Positions 12,127 to 23,954 of a stretch of 64,000 nucleotides of DNA are shown here, in pieces. The stretch is from Gorsachius magnificus. Taxonomy: Eukaryota > Chordata > Aves > Pelecaniformes > Ardeidae. The DNA is taken from positions 1,224,610 to 1,288,609 of the forward strand of contig CM067095.1 of the NCBI GenBank assembly GCA_034008185.1, in the 5' to 3' direction. The position numbers and the translations under genes are program-made. How positions within the stretch are numbered: the first letter of the stretch is position 1; the number at the start of each line of letters is the position of its first letter. The notes beneath the pieces are model-generated. The model did no database searches and had not been told where the DNA came from. It worked only from the letters and a program-made list of their open reading frames with translations.

Positions 12127-12188
12127 CTTTCCATAAATTTCTGAAATATTTTGCCCCGGAGACTATCACAAATTTCTTCTATATATGG
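12127..12188 (-). CDS. GRK3: GRK3 coding exon 6 (residues 148-167, plus 2 bases of codon 168)
   Basis: The 62-base exon reads PYIEEICDSLRGKIFQKFME and ends with AG, the first two bases of Ser168. It is the end of the RH domain before the bridge into the kinase domain. Residue 160 is Lys (codon AAA), where I recall Asp in mammalian GRK2 and GRK3. The acceptor is CCTTTTTAG|CCA. The donor is GGAAAG|GTACGA, which is non-consensus at +4 and +6. Confidence 0.96.
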
Positions 12189-13123
12189 CTAAAAAGGGTT
12201 AAGAAACACAATTAGCATTGAACATACGATAAGTGGATCACGCAACCCCCCCCACTCCTTATAACTCACGCTGGCCCTCTGTAACTGCAGCATTTACTGC
12301 GTTCTCCTCGAAGAAGGCGCAGCCAAGCGTTCAGGCTTCCTTTAGTTCTTGGAACCTGCGCGGGTGCCCTGAAGCCAAACGCTCAATATTTTCACGAGCT
12401 AGAAAACCTTAAATGCTTGCCTGGGGGGGGGGGAGGTGCTGTAGGGAACCCGTGTAAAGCACCTGCCTCCGGACAACCGGTGTGGCAAAACGATCTCAGG
12501 ACGGTTCCTTTATTCAAATAAAGGCAATACAGGGTCATTGCTGCGGAGCGCGGCTTCCCCGAGCCGCTGCCACGCTCCGCCTTCCCGGCGCTTCTCTCCT
12601 CTCCGGCCGTGCCAAGCAAGCAGCACCTTCAGTGCCCCAGTGACTTTTTCCTGGAGAAATACTTTCTCCTGATGTGTGATGGGCGCAGCGATGTCGAGTC
12701 CCAGCCCGGTTCGGGGTGAGATACGACTCGAGCGACGTAGTTATCGATTTGTCGGTTCACTTCATCGCGCCGTTAAGAACAGTTCACCAAGCAGCAAGGC
12801 GCGCGGGGCAAGGGCAACTTTCCCATTTTCACAATATATAAAAATACGTAAGATTTACATCAAAGACATTTAAGCTTATGAACACTCCCATGACTGACCA
12901 GGTTCATCGTGTGCAAGCCCACACTGCTCTGATGCGCCTCGCTATAAAAGTTAGCCTAAACCTGAATTTCTCACCTTGTGCCAACGTGTATTAGAGCTGT
13001 AACAAGAAATATTTCACATCTTACTCATTTTCTAAAGCGAATTAAAAATATAGATGTATAATTTCGCAGATGAGCCAGAATACCACTTATATTTATGTTC
13101 AATTATACCATTTATATTTATAT

Positions 13124-13181
13124 GGGGATTGGACTAGGTGACCTCTAGGGGTCCCTTCCAACCTAAAACATTCTATGATTC
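13124..13181 (+). repeat. CR1 LINE, short 3' tail, intron 5
   Basis: About 58 bases read GGGGATTGGACTAGGTGACC to CATTCTATGATTC, the CR1 3' end in plus orientation, antisense to GRK3. The sequence before it is AT-rich and unrelated, so the copy is severely 5'-truncated. Confidence 0.9.
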
Positions 13182-13745
13182 AAATGCAGGATAGGCAAAT
13201 CCCACACTTTCTTTTGACAATTCAGAATTTGGGAGAGTTTTTAAAAAGCACCACGATTTGAATGGTAACTTCTGTCTAGAAAGGTAATTTTTGATTGGAT
13301 TTTGTCCTGTGGAGAGACAGGGAAACGTGCAAAACGGCACGCACGCTTAATTCCTCACCGACATCAACCAGGAATTCATACACCTTAAAATTAAAGAAAA
13401 AGGCCAAGTGCTTTCCAAGGCCTCACATGACAAACATTGAGGCAATTGTCCCACTACGCAGTCTGGTGCCTTCCTGCTGTACAGGGGTTTACTCTAAATC
13501 ATTTAATGGCTTAAAATTACATAGACTTAGAAACCACTCCATTCATACGCCGAGGCGTAGCCTGCCTTCGTAAACGTGCTTAAACATATTTTAGGTAAGA
13601 GTGGTAATTTGTAATTTTTATTTGACTCAGAAAAGCACTCTACTATCACCAGTTCAGCGAGGAATATTTACCAGCAGCGTTTTATTCTGTCTCCTTAAAC
13701 AAGAATTACAAAGTCACTCACTGTCAAACACGCAAAGCAAACTAC

Positions 13746-13942
13746 AGTGAGGGTGGTGAAACCCCGGCAGGGGTTGCCCAGAGAGGGGGTGGAGGCCCCA
13801 TCCCTGGGACCATTCCAGGCCAGGTTGGCCGGGGCTGTGAGCAACCTGATGTGGTTCAAGGTGTCCCTGCTCCTGCAGGGGGGTTGGGCTGGGGGACCTC
13901 TGGGGGTCCCTTCCCACCCAAACCATTCTAGGATTCTATAAC
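13746..13942 (+). repeat. CR1 LINE 3' fragment beside the exon 5 donor
   Basis: It starts GTGAGGGTGGTGAAACCCCG and ends CATTCTAGGATTC, the CR1 3' end, antisense to GRK3. By eye it has about seven mismatches over about 190 bases against the copy at 36382-36571, so both come from one fairly young subfamily. Its 3' end is about 30 bases from the exon 5 donor at 13970. Confidence 0.93.
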
Positions 13943-13970
13943 TGGAACGTTCCGATGGTCTTAACCTCAC

Positions 13971-14045
13971 CTGAAAAAGGCTGGCTGGCACTTGCTTCTT
14001 GGCTAGATGTGTTTGGACGTGATCCACAGCTTGTTTTGAGAAAGG
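13971..14045 (-). CDS. GRK3: GRK3 coding exon 5 (residues 123-147)
   Basis: The 75-base phase-0 exon reads PFSKQAVDHVQTHLAKKQVP followed by ASLFQ, in the RH domain. PFSKQAV distinguishes it from GRK2, which has PFSKSAT. The acceptor is TTTTTACAAAAG|CC, whose pyrimidine tract is interrupted near the AG. The donor is TTTTTCAG|GTGAGG. The 3' end of an antisense CR1 element lies only about 30 bases past the donor in intron 5. Skipping this exon would keep the frame. Confidence 0.97.
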
Positions 14046-15221
14046 CTTTTGTAAAAAGAGAAAGAAATAGTTGACAGTTAGGAACACACGAAGTTTCATT
14101 TCAGGTCTGCAGCGTCGTCGTTGCCTGAAGGGTACAAAAACCGCCCGCGCCTCAGCAAGAACGCGACGCAGCGTCCTCCCAGCGCGCTACTGCGAAGCGT
14201 GCCTAAGGACGCAGTAAAAACGTTATGCTGAAGCGGGAAGGCAGGAGAGGGGGAGAGGAAGAGGAGGGTGAAGATCAGAAGGGCTAGATGGTGCTCCTTG
14301 AACAAATCCGTGAGCAATCCCGTACACAGGGCCAGCTCCAGACCCAGCAGCTGGCGCAGACTTTGCACCACTGCAGAGCCAGTGACGCACGCCTAACGAA
14401 AACCTGCCGAGACCCCTCAGCCAAAGAACCACACCACTCAGGTCCGACACGCGGCCAATTTTTCTTTCAAATAAGAGCAAATGGAACACAGAGCGATGGG
14501 TCAAAACTTCAGCGGGAGGACGTGTGTGCTTTCAGTGACTTTAGCAACGCTGCATCTGCCCCAACACGGCCCCGGCCTTTCCCTTACCACGCTGCACCTG
14601 AAGTGCATCACCTCTAGCAGGAGAGGCCACCCTACGACCAAGGAAATAATAATAATAATAAAAAAAAAATCTCTGTGTGATCCATTTTAAAGAAAAACCT
14701 CAAACCTTACTCTGAGCTTTCAGGGATACCAACGTTCACCATCCAAACTGTCCCGCAAAGCCCCCGGCAGCTCCCATTTCTTTTGAGTTTTTGGGGGCAG
14801 GGTTGTTGCTGGGTTGGAGGGGTTGGTTAATGTGTATGCGTGCATGTATATATACACGTATGGCCTGCCCCCGTCGTATTTTAAAAGAGTGATTTAGCAT
14901 AATGAAATCGAAAACAGCTAAATCTCCAAATACTGCGTTTGCGCACCGAGTTTAATACAAATTGGCATGCACCACCAATCTTTATACCTCATTGCTAAAA
15001 CTAAACTAAACTAAACTAAAATAAGGCACTCTGAATTCAGCCAAACCCAGTCCCGCAGACTTCAAACTGACATCCCCAGTACCACAAATATCTGTAGCAA
15101 TGGTTCCTTCAGCAATGGTCTTGACTGTTCTCCGCATGAAGCAGCAGTCATTTGGAACTATCGCTGCTCTCAGGCTACCCCAGTAAGGCCAAGAGGGGTG
15201 TGAAGGCCGGGTGATACCCAC
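14046..15221 (-). other. GRK3: GRK3 intron 4 (1.2 kb)
   Basis: It contains an (AAT)n tract at 14646-14660, a G-rich stretch at 14793-14827 and (CTAAA)4 at 15000. Nothing else is recognised. Confidence 0.9.
15000..15020. repeat. (CTAAA)4 pentanucleotide repeat, intron 4
   Basis: Four perfect copies of CTAAA stand at the left of the sequence that leads to exon 4. Confidence 0.9.
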
Positions 15222-15323
15222 GTGTGAACAGGACAGGAGCTCCTTCATTATGTACATGTCGTAAATCTGCCGACTTCGGGTCAGACGCTCGTCCTCAGAG
15301 TTCAGCTTCTCGTATTCTTTTAT
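15222..15323 (-). CDS. GRK3: GRK3 coding exon 4 (residues 89-122)
   Basis: The 102-base exon is in phase 0 at both ends. It starts [20 protein letters not shown] and ends MKELLSCSH. It carries the RH-domain surface that binds active G-alpha-q in GRK2 and GRK3. R106, D110, M114 and L118 are all present, and residue 109 is Tyr, as in GRK3 (Phe in GRK2). The acceptor is CTCTTGCAG|ATA. The donor is TCACAC|GTGGGT, with C at -1 and G at +4, so it is weaker than the other donors of this gene. Loss of the exon would remove 34 residues without changing the frame. Confidence 0.97.
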
Positions 15324-18300
15324 CTGCAAGAGAGGAGAGAAGGATCCATCAGATGAGCACATTTTGAATGATTCTTCACTCATCCGGTAAAAACAAGACT
15401 TTGGCTGAAGTTTTATTTTACTTTATTCTTTTCTTAATTAAAAGACAAAGAAAAACCACCTGCAATACCAGAGTTACAGCTGGCCTTAGATTGCCCTCGT
15501 CTTAGAATTTTTATGCTATTTTTGCTTAAAATCGCTACAAAGCTTCAATTTCTAAAATTCGGAAAGAGCTGAGCTGAAGCAGCATCTCTCCCATGAATCT
15601 GTGCAGGGGAAGCCAGAAGCAAACGGCGCGAGAGGACCGGACCGTGCAAGGCGCACAGCGACGTTCCCGAAGGTTTTTCCTCCCCTCCGCTCAGCTCTCC
15701 GACGGACAGCACTGACCTTGCTCCTCCAACACTCAAGAGCTTGACCCCTTCCTCGGATTATTTCACTGGAAACGTGCCCTTTTCCAAGGTATTACAGGGG
15801 CAGCACAACCATCGCCTGGCGCCAGCCCCGGCTGCCAGCGCGGCGCCCGGGCTCTGCCCCAGGGCGACGGCAGCACGCTAAGCGCAGGCGTCCAAGAGGG
15901 AAGATGAAGCACATTTCCTAACGTTCAAGTAGTTCAGCTACGAGTTGAATTCGACTCCTAAAGGTGGCTAGAAAGACAGTTTTGCAAAACAGATGACGAT
16001 TCTCCAGGAGTGATACAGGGGGTCAGCACGCTCCAGAATTTACAGAACAAAACCAGAAAATCAGTTCCAGAAGAAAAAAACCTCACCAAGTCCAAGGATC
16101 CTTTGGAAGGTATTTAGGCAAAGAGTTCTTCCAGGACTGACAGAATGTAAAACCCACACAAGATCTTTGGGGAAAAGCCTTAGCTCTGACCTGCTGGACC
16201 CTCCCAGCACCAGCCTGTGAGGTCCCGGGGTCCAAACAAGCTTAGGGGCGCAGCCTTGCTCCGTGTCGCTACACCGACTCAAGAAACCCAAAGCAGAGTA
16301 AGACCCAGCTGGATTTGATTCAGCATCTCTCGGGGAAGGAACCGGCCGTGTCAGAGCTGTCTGTGCTCTCAGCCCAGGGGATAAACCCCGCGCCGGCCGT
16401 GTACCGGGCAGGAGTGCCCCGAGGACAGGCAGCGCCGCGCCGCCCGCCGGCCACGCTTTAACCGCAGGAGCAGCACCAGGGTTAACACAAAGCACGTTGC
16501 TGAGGACTTTTAAAAGTAAAGATCTTAAAAACAGGTCTCCTGCCTCTATTTCACAATACAGTTTCCCCGCCCTCCCCTCCCATTTAGAAGCTGTTCCTTT
16601 TACAGGATGAGCTGCGCTTGTCAGCTCTCAAACAGGTCTCCACGTGACCGACCCAGGCCAATCTATCTTTGAAGGTGGAACACCGTAATTAAACTCGGGT
16701 ATTTTTCTAGCTGTAATCCTCTTGTTTGCCGACTACGATAAGGCAACAGTTCCACCACCATTTGCCATCTGTGACTACTCCCCCCTTGGTAGCAATTTAT
16801 AATTAAAATGATGCAAAACATCTTTGCCAAAGAAATGTTTTTTAATTAACGCAATGCTGCAAAATAATTAGAAGCACAGGAGAAAGCCTGATGCATGTCA
16901 TATGGTCTTACTTGAATGCAAGCCCCTGCCCTCCAATGTTGATTTTTTTAACCCCGCTGGCTCCTCACCCGAAGTAGGGGGGGTCCCCGGCAGCCCCCCA
17001 GCCCCGCTGGCAGCGGGGTCAGTGCCTCTCTCCCCCCCTGCCCTTATCCCAGAGGGATTTTTATCCATTCAAAGCACCTCGGTTTTGTAAAGGTTTGGAG
17101 GAAAGGGCCGCGGGGGCAGCTCAGCCTGCTCCCCCCGCGCACGCTGCCCGACGCCTCCCATCGCACCGGCGATGCCGTGAGACCCCTCTACTGCCATCAC
17201 GGCTTGCCCAACGCATTCCCAAGCTCACATCACGTGTTCATTCAGTCGACCATTACTGTACCTCCCCCAAAAACCCCGGCGACAGGCAGAGCCGGGGGTG
17301 TCACCATTTATCGGCGTAACCCGCCCCTGCCAGCGGCAGCTTCCTCGGCGTCGCTCCTGACCCGGGGGGGTAACGTACCGCGCCGTCACTATTCCAACAT
17401 TTCCCTGGCAAACTTCAGCTCGCCTCGAGAAAAGCGTCTGGCAAAGTATCTTCAGAAGCTGCCATCAGAACGCATCCGTTTTCAAGCACCTAGAGGTTCT
17501 TTTTCTTTTTCTTTTCCCTTTTTTGAAACCGATCTGGATGAATCACTCATCCCGTTAAATGCTCGATCGTGACTTAGGCTGCAGTAATATGAAATCCCTG
17601 GAGTACGGAGCCCTTCTACACCAAGAGATATTTAATGTGGCGATGTGCTCAAATTATTCTACATGTAATAGATGCAGTAAGTAAATCAAATATATTAAAA
17701 AAAAAAAAAAAAGAGAAAAGCTTCTGAACCTGGGATGTCACAGAAGAAAGTGCAATGAACCTCTCTTTAAGTGTCTTTAATGGGATTTTTCGAGAAGTAC
17801 ATGACAAAGCATTTAAATCCTTTTCAGGCAATACTTTGCTAATAACCTAAAAATACAATTTCAAATTGTTTCAGAGATAAAAGAGGCAGCTAAAAATGTC
17901 TCGCTAAACAATCTGTTACAACCTGCCTTCTTGATTACTTATGACAGCGCTATCTCCAGTACATAAAAAAGATGAAAACCCTAAAAAAAATAATAAGCTA
18001 CATTATTGACAGCGCGTACCTACTTCGCGTGGGGGAACTGCACCTCGCTAAGGATTTAGCTCCGGACCAATAACCAGCTGAGCCTATTTTGTGCTGTGAG
18101 CCCACTAGCAAGGAAAATTTTAAACCGTCAGCTTAGGAGTAATCCAGGTTATGCCAGGCAGCGCTCCCGATTAACACGGAGCAACACGGGCTGCCGTGTA
18201 AAAGCGCGTGCCTTAACTGGAACCAGCACCGACAGTAGGATCAGCTCCGGGTTTATATTTAGCCCGTCACAAATATAGCAAGGAGCGAAGGGAGGGGTAG

Positions 18301-18916
18301 GGCTCCTCAGGTGCCCCAGGCGGGCCCTGCAGAAGGGCTGACGGAGCCCCCGCAGCACAGGAAGGACGCGGAAGGGCTCGGCACGCTCCGTCCACACTCT
18401 TCCAAAATACTAATCCTTTGGGATGCGTGCCTGCCTGCGGCGCGATGCCCGTTAAGTTTCATTGTTGATTATCTCATGCCAGTGGAGCACAGCCCCCCTT
18501 ACCGATCTCAAGCCCCCTCTGGAATCACTCCCCGGAGGATCTCGCCCGTCTGCGGCATCCAACGGGGCTTTCCTGCAGCCGGATCCCCGGAAACCTCAGC
18601 AGCTAGCGCCAGCCTCGGCCGCCCCCACGTCCCTCGGGCACACTGCTGCCTTTTCTCCAGGTACAAGGATGTTAGAGAAAGGCACGGAGCACTTGAGAGC
18701 GCGATCCAAGCACCGGTAACGTCAGTCGCACCTCTCCCCTTCCTGCAAGCCCAGGAAGCTGCTCGAGATCGGCTACGGACAGGGCAGGGGTCTCCCTCTG
18801 GGGGGGGGAGGCTACGGAGAAAAAGGTGCCTGGGCCCGAGAGTGTGGTGTCTGGGCACCCCACTGAGCACGGAGGGCGTGGGGGAAGCGGCAGGAGCCAG
18901 GCAAGGGGTGCGGGGG

Positions 18917-19472
18917 TGTCGTGGTTTAACCCGGCTGGCAACTCAGCACCACGCAGCCGCTCGCTCACTCCCCCCCCCCCCCTCAGTGGGATGGGGGAGA
19001 GAATCGGGAAGGAGAAAAAGGTTAGAGCCGAGGGCTGAGATAAAGGCAGTTTAATAAGAGAAAATAATAATAATAGTAATAATGAGAATGATAACAAAAT
19101 ATACAGAATATACAAAACGAATGATGCACAATGCAATTGCTCACCACCCGCTGACCGATGCCCAGCCCGTCCCGAGCAGCGATCAGTACCCGAGCGACCG
19201 ACCGACCCACCAACCCCCCCCCGAGCATGACGTTCTATGGTCTGGAATAGCTCTTTGGGCAGTTTGGGTCCTGGCTGTGCTGTACTCCCAGCTTGTTATG
19301 CACCTGGCCGAGCAGGAGAAGCTCAAGAAGTCCTTGAGCAGTCTGAGCACTGCTTGGCAACAACTAAAAACATCAGCGTGTTATCAACATTCTTCTAGCA
19401 CTGAATCCAAAGCACAGCACGATGCTAGCTTCTGTGAAGAAAATTAACTCTATCCCAGCCGAAACCAGGACA
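18917..19472 (-). mobile_element. Solo LTR of an avian endogenous retrovirus, intron 3
   Basis: The 556-base element is bounded by TGTCGTGGTTTAACCC on the left and GCCGAAACCAGGACA on the right, giving TG...CA termini. Its middle parts, such as GATGCACAATGCAATTGCTC and GAAAATTAACTCTATCCCAG, belong to an LTR I know as widespread in bird genomes. From that family the promoter reads on the minus strand, the same sense as GRK3, but the usual TATA-bearing segment near 19215-19225 seems missing. Flanks GGGGG (18912-18916) and TGGGG (19473-19477) could be a 5-base target duplication with one mismatch. There is no gag, pol or env beside it. Class was not assigned. Confidence 0.8.
19057..19084. repeat. 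AAT-rich microsatellite inside the LTR
   Basis: The stretch AGAAAATAATAATAATAGTA continues into ATAATGAG. It is an imperfect (AAT)n tract that is part of this LTR family and not a separate insertion. Confidence 0.8.
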
Positions 19473-20406
19473 TGGGGAGCAAGGCGCCACTTCCTCCAGT
19501 GGGCGACTCCCAGCCAAGCCAGAAGCCGGCTGCCATTCCCACGGCAGGGACAAACCCACGGAGTGCACCGGGGAGCCACGCTCCACCCTCCACGTTTGCT
19601 CTTTGGGACAGTATAGGATAAATGTGCTTATTTTAGGCTTTCTGCCTTTAAGGAGAACCTTCACCGTGTGCAACAGATCTGAACCCCTGTCCCACACCAG
19701 CTCTAATAATAAAAAGCCCTGGGTTTGCTTTCAGGTCTTTTAGCAAGAAGGAATCCACCGCTGCAGTTCCAGGGAGAGCTGGCAAACGTTACTTCAACTT
19801 CATCTCTAGTTAGTAGCATAACTAAGATTTATCATCATCTTCACAAGAGAAGACCAAGGGCTTATCCCATTCCTCCAGAACATACCTGCCTCGACTGAAG
19901 GTGTCAGAGAGATTTAGCAAGCAGAGACTGAGATGAACCCAATTTCAACTCATTTCTTACGAGCATCTCAAATGAACCACGGTCAAAGAGCGCACCTTAT
20001 GATAAAAACCATCAATAATAAACCTAAAGATGTTTTGATCTCTGTTAGTATCTTCCCCTGTCCACCATTCCCTCAGTATTTTCCAAGTTATCTTTTGACA
20101 CAGCCATGTGGAGGATGAACACTCGGGTCAGCGGCCGCTCGGGTAACCTTCCGCCACTGTTTTGTTTTCGACACGTTAGGCCTTAAAACAAAACATACTT
20201 CGCTCTTGAAGGACAAAAACTGCAACAGCAGCCTTTAAAACGCTTTGTTAGCTTGTGTTTAATGAAGACACCGGTTTAGGATAAGCAAATCAAAGCGCTG
20301 TTAGAAGCCCTACGCAGGTTTTTCCTGCGAGCAGTCCATTCGCCGAGCGCCCTGCGTGCCTCAGCACCCCCTGCCCGGTCCCCAAACGCCATCAGCGGCC
20401 GCTTAC

Positions 20407-20480
20407 CTCTTCATAAAACTTCAGCTGAGGGACGGCTTCATCAATCTCGTTCAGGCAATAGTCTTTAAACAGCAAAAATC
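20407..20480 (-). CDS. GRK3: GRK3 coding exon 3 (residues 64-88)
   Basis: The 74-base exon reads (G)[18 protein letters not shown] and then LKFYEE, part of the helical RH domain. FLLFKD matches GRK3, where GRK2 has YLLFRD. The acceptor is strong, with a long T/C tract ending CTCCCCAG|GA. The donor is GAAGAG|GTAAGC. Gly64 is split G|GA across the 20.3-kb intron 2. The exon ends on a codon boundary, so intron 3 is phase 0. Confidence 0.97.
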
Positions 20481-21399
20481 CTGGGGAGAAAAAAAAGCAA
20501 GAGGAAAAAAAAAAAAGTTTCAGAAAAAAAAAAATGCATCATTCCTATGATAACTTGTGAAAAGGGACACAGAAACCCCCGGGGGACGTCCTGGGTTGTA
20601 CGCACCCATGTAAGCATCCCAAAATGCCAGGGCTGGGCAGCACTGGTTACCCAGCGGCTCTACAGCATTCGGAACGGGCAAGGCCCACAGACCCCACTCA
20701 CCTCCCACGGACACATCGAGCATATTCCAATTGCTACCTGCGAGAATTTTGAGAGATGTTTACGCAAGGCAGCGGAATATCCCATTCCTCTTCACGGATC
20801 AGATTTTGTTTCTGCTTTTCAGAGTAAAAAAAGTAGATTCTCTTCCCACGTTTTGGTCTTTTGAAATGGATTTCCCCACGTTTTATTGGTAAAAAGCGAC
20901 CCCTTCTGCATTCGATGGTAGAATTACTGGTTGGTGTTACCTCTAATAGGCTTTACAGCACAATGAATTACAGCAGGATCTTTATAGTTCCTTTGCAAGC
21001 AATTTAAAGCATGACCTCTGCAGCCTGCGGAGAAGTATTTTCCACGGAAAGCATTTTAAGGCGCCGTTCCAGCCGTCCCCCGATGGAAGCGCTGCCTTTG
21101 CTGCCCCTGTCCGTGGGCATCGTCCCCGTTACCCGCAGGCCCCTCGGAGCTGCGCGGGACGGGGCTCTCGGCTCACGGCAGCAGGCAACGCCTTCCCTTG
21201 TGCAGAATGACCGCGCGCTTACCGAAATCACACCCAGGCCACGGAAGGATAAACTAAAATAACAAGGCAAGCAAGAGAAGGCAGAGCGGTGAAGTGGAGG
21301 GAGGGCCGGCGCCAGCTGGGAACCACTCCATCCCACCCCGCTCCTCTCCCAATGGGGCAGCACATCAAGATATAAAACACCCCTTTCCAACTTAAAAAA

Positions 21400-21418
21400 A
21401 ATATATATATATATATAC
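21400..21418. repeat. (TA)n microsatellite, intron 2
   Basis: A run of about nine TA dinucleotides follows an A tract. Confidence 0.95.
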
Positions 21419-22189
21419 TCACGTAAGAGACCTATTTTTTTAATTAAAATGTAACTGTAATTTGAACTTACAGCAAGATTATTTTATATAATACAGCAGA
21501 ATTATATTGCTCAAGGAGCACAGAGCCCCCAACGCCGGGTCATCTTTGCCAGAGCACCCTATCTTTAAAAAAAAAAAAATAAAAAGAATTGCAAAACCCG
21601 CCTCATGTACGAGATATTAATTTCATTGTAGTGTGTACAGGACAGCGTTTAACTGCCAGTTATGAACAGCATGTCCCTTTCAACTCACTACCATCTAATC
21701 TTATCAAAGAGCTAAATAAGAAAAAAAAAACCAAAAAAACCCAACCACTAAGCTCTGGGAAGCAAACCCGTTAAGTCTCAGCAGACCAAGCAATGCTCAT
21801 CAGGCAAACAAAAGCTTTAATTTATGTATCATGAAAATATTTATCAGCTTCTGGTAGCCCCCCTAGCTCTACCTGGCCGCCACGTTAAATTTCCTGTCGG
21901 AAGAGCGTGTTTTCCCGGGGCGCCCTGCATGGATTTGGTCACGATCGCAATACTCGGAAAGGGATTAGGAGCGGACAGCTCGGGCGCTTGGCTCAACTCC
22001 TTCAGCTCTCTAGGATGCTATTTCGAAGATTAGACCAACTGGGTTGCGTTCTCTAAATAAGGGCAGAACTGTAATGAAGCGATGAAGAGATTCTCCAAAC
22101 TTTCTCATTATCCTCAAGAAGAAGAATCGTTCTTGAAACACTGGATAAACAAATGCACTTTTCTGAAAGCAAACCAACCAACCCCACCA

Positions 22190-22206
22190 CACACACACAC
22201 ACACAC
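22190..22206. repeat. (AC)n microsatellite, intron 2
   Basis: About eight AC dinucleotides follow ACCAACCAACCCC. Confidence 0.95.
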
Positions 22207-23855
22207 GTCTTCTATTCCTTAAAAACACTTTGCAAGTCGAGTGCTTTTTTAGTTTCTGGGTGTTTTTTTCCTAAGGGCTCGTCCTAGTTCCCAGGTTACC
22301 GGATTCATTCTCCCTAAGTTGCCTTCCCCTGCGGCACAGGAGACCGAGAGAAGCTCCGCGCCGCCCCAGCAGCCCCCACGCCTCGGACGAAGGCCGGAGC
22401 TCCCAGCCAGGCAGGCAAAAGCCACCAGGCCACCGCGGGCCACCAGGGTGGGGGACAGCGGTGCCACCACGGGCAGGCGCCCCGAGCGAGTCCCAGAGCG
22501 TCCCCACCACTGCCACCCCCCCGAAGCGGCTCAGCCCCAGGAGCAGACCCCGTCCCACGTTCCCCCGCTCCGAGAACAAAACCTGCCGCTGCGGAACCGA
22601 ACCCCATTCCCTATCTCACCCATGGTGGCAACGGCAGCAGATCCCGAGCAAAATAATGCTGAACTGACTGAACTTTTTATTTGGACAACGAACCCAAGAA
22701 GCTTACAGCCATGTAATTAAGAGACGAAAGAGTGGCACAAACAGCGCTGAATGCAGTGAAAGAAAAATCCCTGGCGCCGTCCCAGCCACTGGCCCTTTCC
22801 CAAAAAAACCCACAAACAACAACAAAAAAAACTAAAACCAAACCACAAAGACAACTGGGGGAGGAGTGTGAAAACATACCAACACAAATTTTCAACAATG
22901 CTGTGCCAAACATTTTAGCCCTGTTTAATAATTTCCCAAACTTTTTAATTTCATTATCGCAGAGAAAGCAAAGGCTCCCAGGGCCGGCGACCGAGGCACA
23001 AGAGCAGCTCCCGCTGCCCGCGCCGTACGGCCGCTCCTCGCCCCCTCTCCCTTCTGAGCTGCACCGCTGTGCAAAAAAACAACCCTAGAGACATACAAAT
23101 CAAGAAGTTAGAAACTTTTATAGATGATTAATAAAGTCCTAAGAAGTTACGGCCATATGAATCAATACTGAGAAATCGCTGTTGGTCAGGTTCCAGCGCA
23201 GACGAGTGCAATTATTGCAACAGCGTGTTAAGAGTGTACCGCAAAAAAAAAAAAAAAAAATATTTTTAAAATAGTGCAGTAAAATAAATTATAGCATGAA
23301 ACACCTCTTCTCCATGAAGCTACCATCGCTCAGGAACGGGACACCCGAGATACCTGCACACCTGCTGGGGACGAAGCCACCCGGGGGGTCCTGCAGCCCC
23401 GCAGCACCCTGAGCAGCAGCAGGGCGGTGGGGAGCTGGGGGGAGCCGCAGCCCCTCGGCCCCGCACCCTGCACCGGGGCTCACCCCACACCCCTGTTACA
23501 GTAGGAGGTGACACTGAAATTCTCTTGTGGTCAGAAAAAAAAATGGTTAAGATCTTTTTTCAATTCTTATTTTTTACAAGTTGGAAGGGGGGCCAGAAAA
23601 AAAACCCACTTGAAAAGGCCAGTAGCATCCAAGGAGAATATTATTCTCGCACTTGGGGAGTGTTTAACAGATCAATTACAGCATCAGCTTTCATCAGCTC
23701 TTCACCATCCTCTTCTCAGGAAAAAAATAAATACATTCCCTGTTAAGGAAATGCTGTTTGATACCAGCTACATTGAAATAAAACCAGGTATTTTGAGTTT
23801 CCTTTGAAGAACCGATGAGCTTGGGAGCATGGATGTACACGTATTGAGATATTGC

Positions 23856-23954
23856 TTAGGGCCAGGGTTGTGGTGGGATGGCAGGGTTAGGGGAATGGTT
23901 GGACTTGGTGATCTTAAAGGGCTTTTCCAACCCAAACGATCCTATGATTCTATA
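23856..23954 (+). repeat. CR1 LINE, short 3' fragment, intron 2
   Basis: It reads TTAGGGCCAGGGTTGTGGTG to CCTATGATTC in plus orientation and includes TTGATCTTAAAGG-like CR1 tail sequence (GGTGATCTTAAAGGGCTTTT). It belongs to the same subfamily as the copies at 4129, 42716 and 52738. Confidence 0.9.

Larger units (their letters stand above)
12189..13970 (-). other. GRK3: GRK3 intron 5 (1.8 kb)
   Basis: It contains two antisense CR1 pieces, at 13124 and 13746, and a G10 run at 12424-12433. The remainder is unrecognised. Confidence 0.9.
15324..20406 (-). other. GRK3: GRK3 intron 3 (5.1 kb)
   Basis: It contains the solo LTR at 18917-19472 and short A/T homopolymers (for example 17699-17712). 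Nothing else is recognised. Confidence 0.9.

Noticed and set aside
18311..19054. A 247-codon plus-strand open frame
   Set aside because: It is in a locally GC-rich part of intron 3, runs into the LTR, and has no recognisable domain or splice structure.
18917..19472. Complete endogenous provirus
   Set aside because: A single LTR is present with no second copy and no retroviral reading frames nearby.
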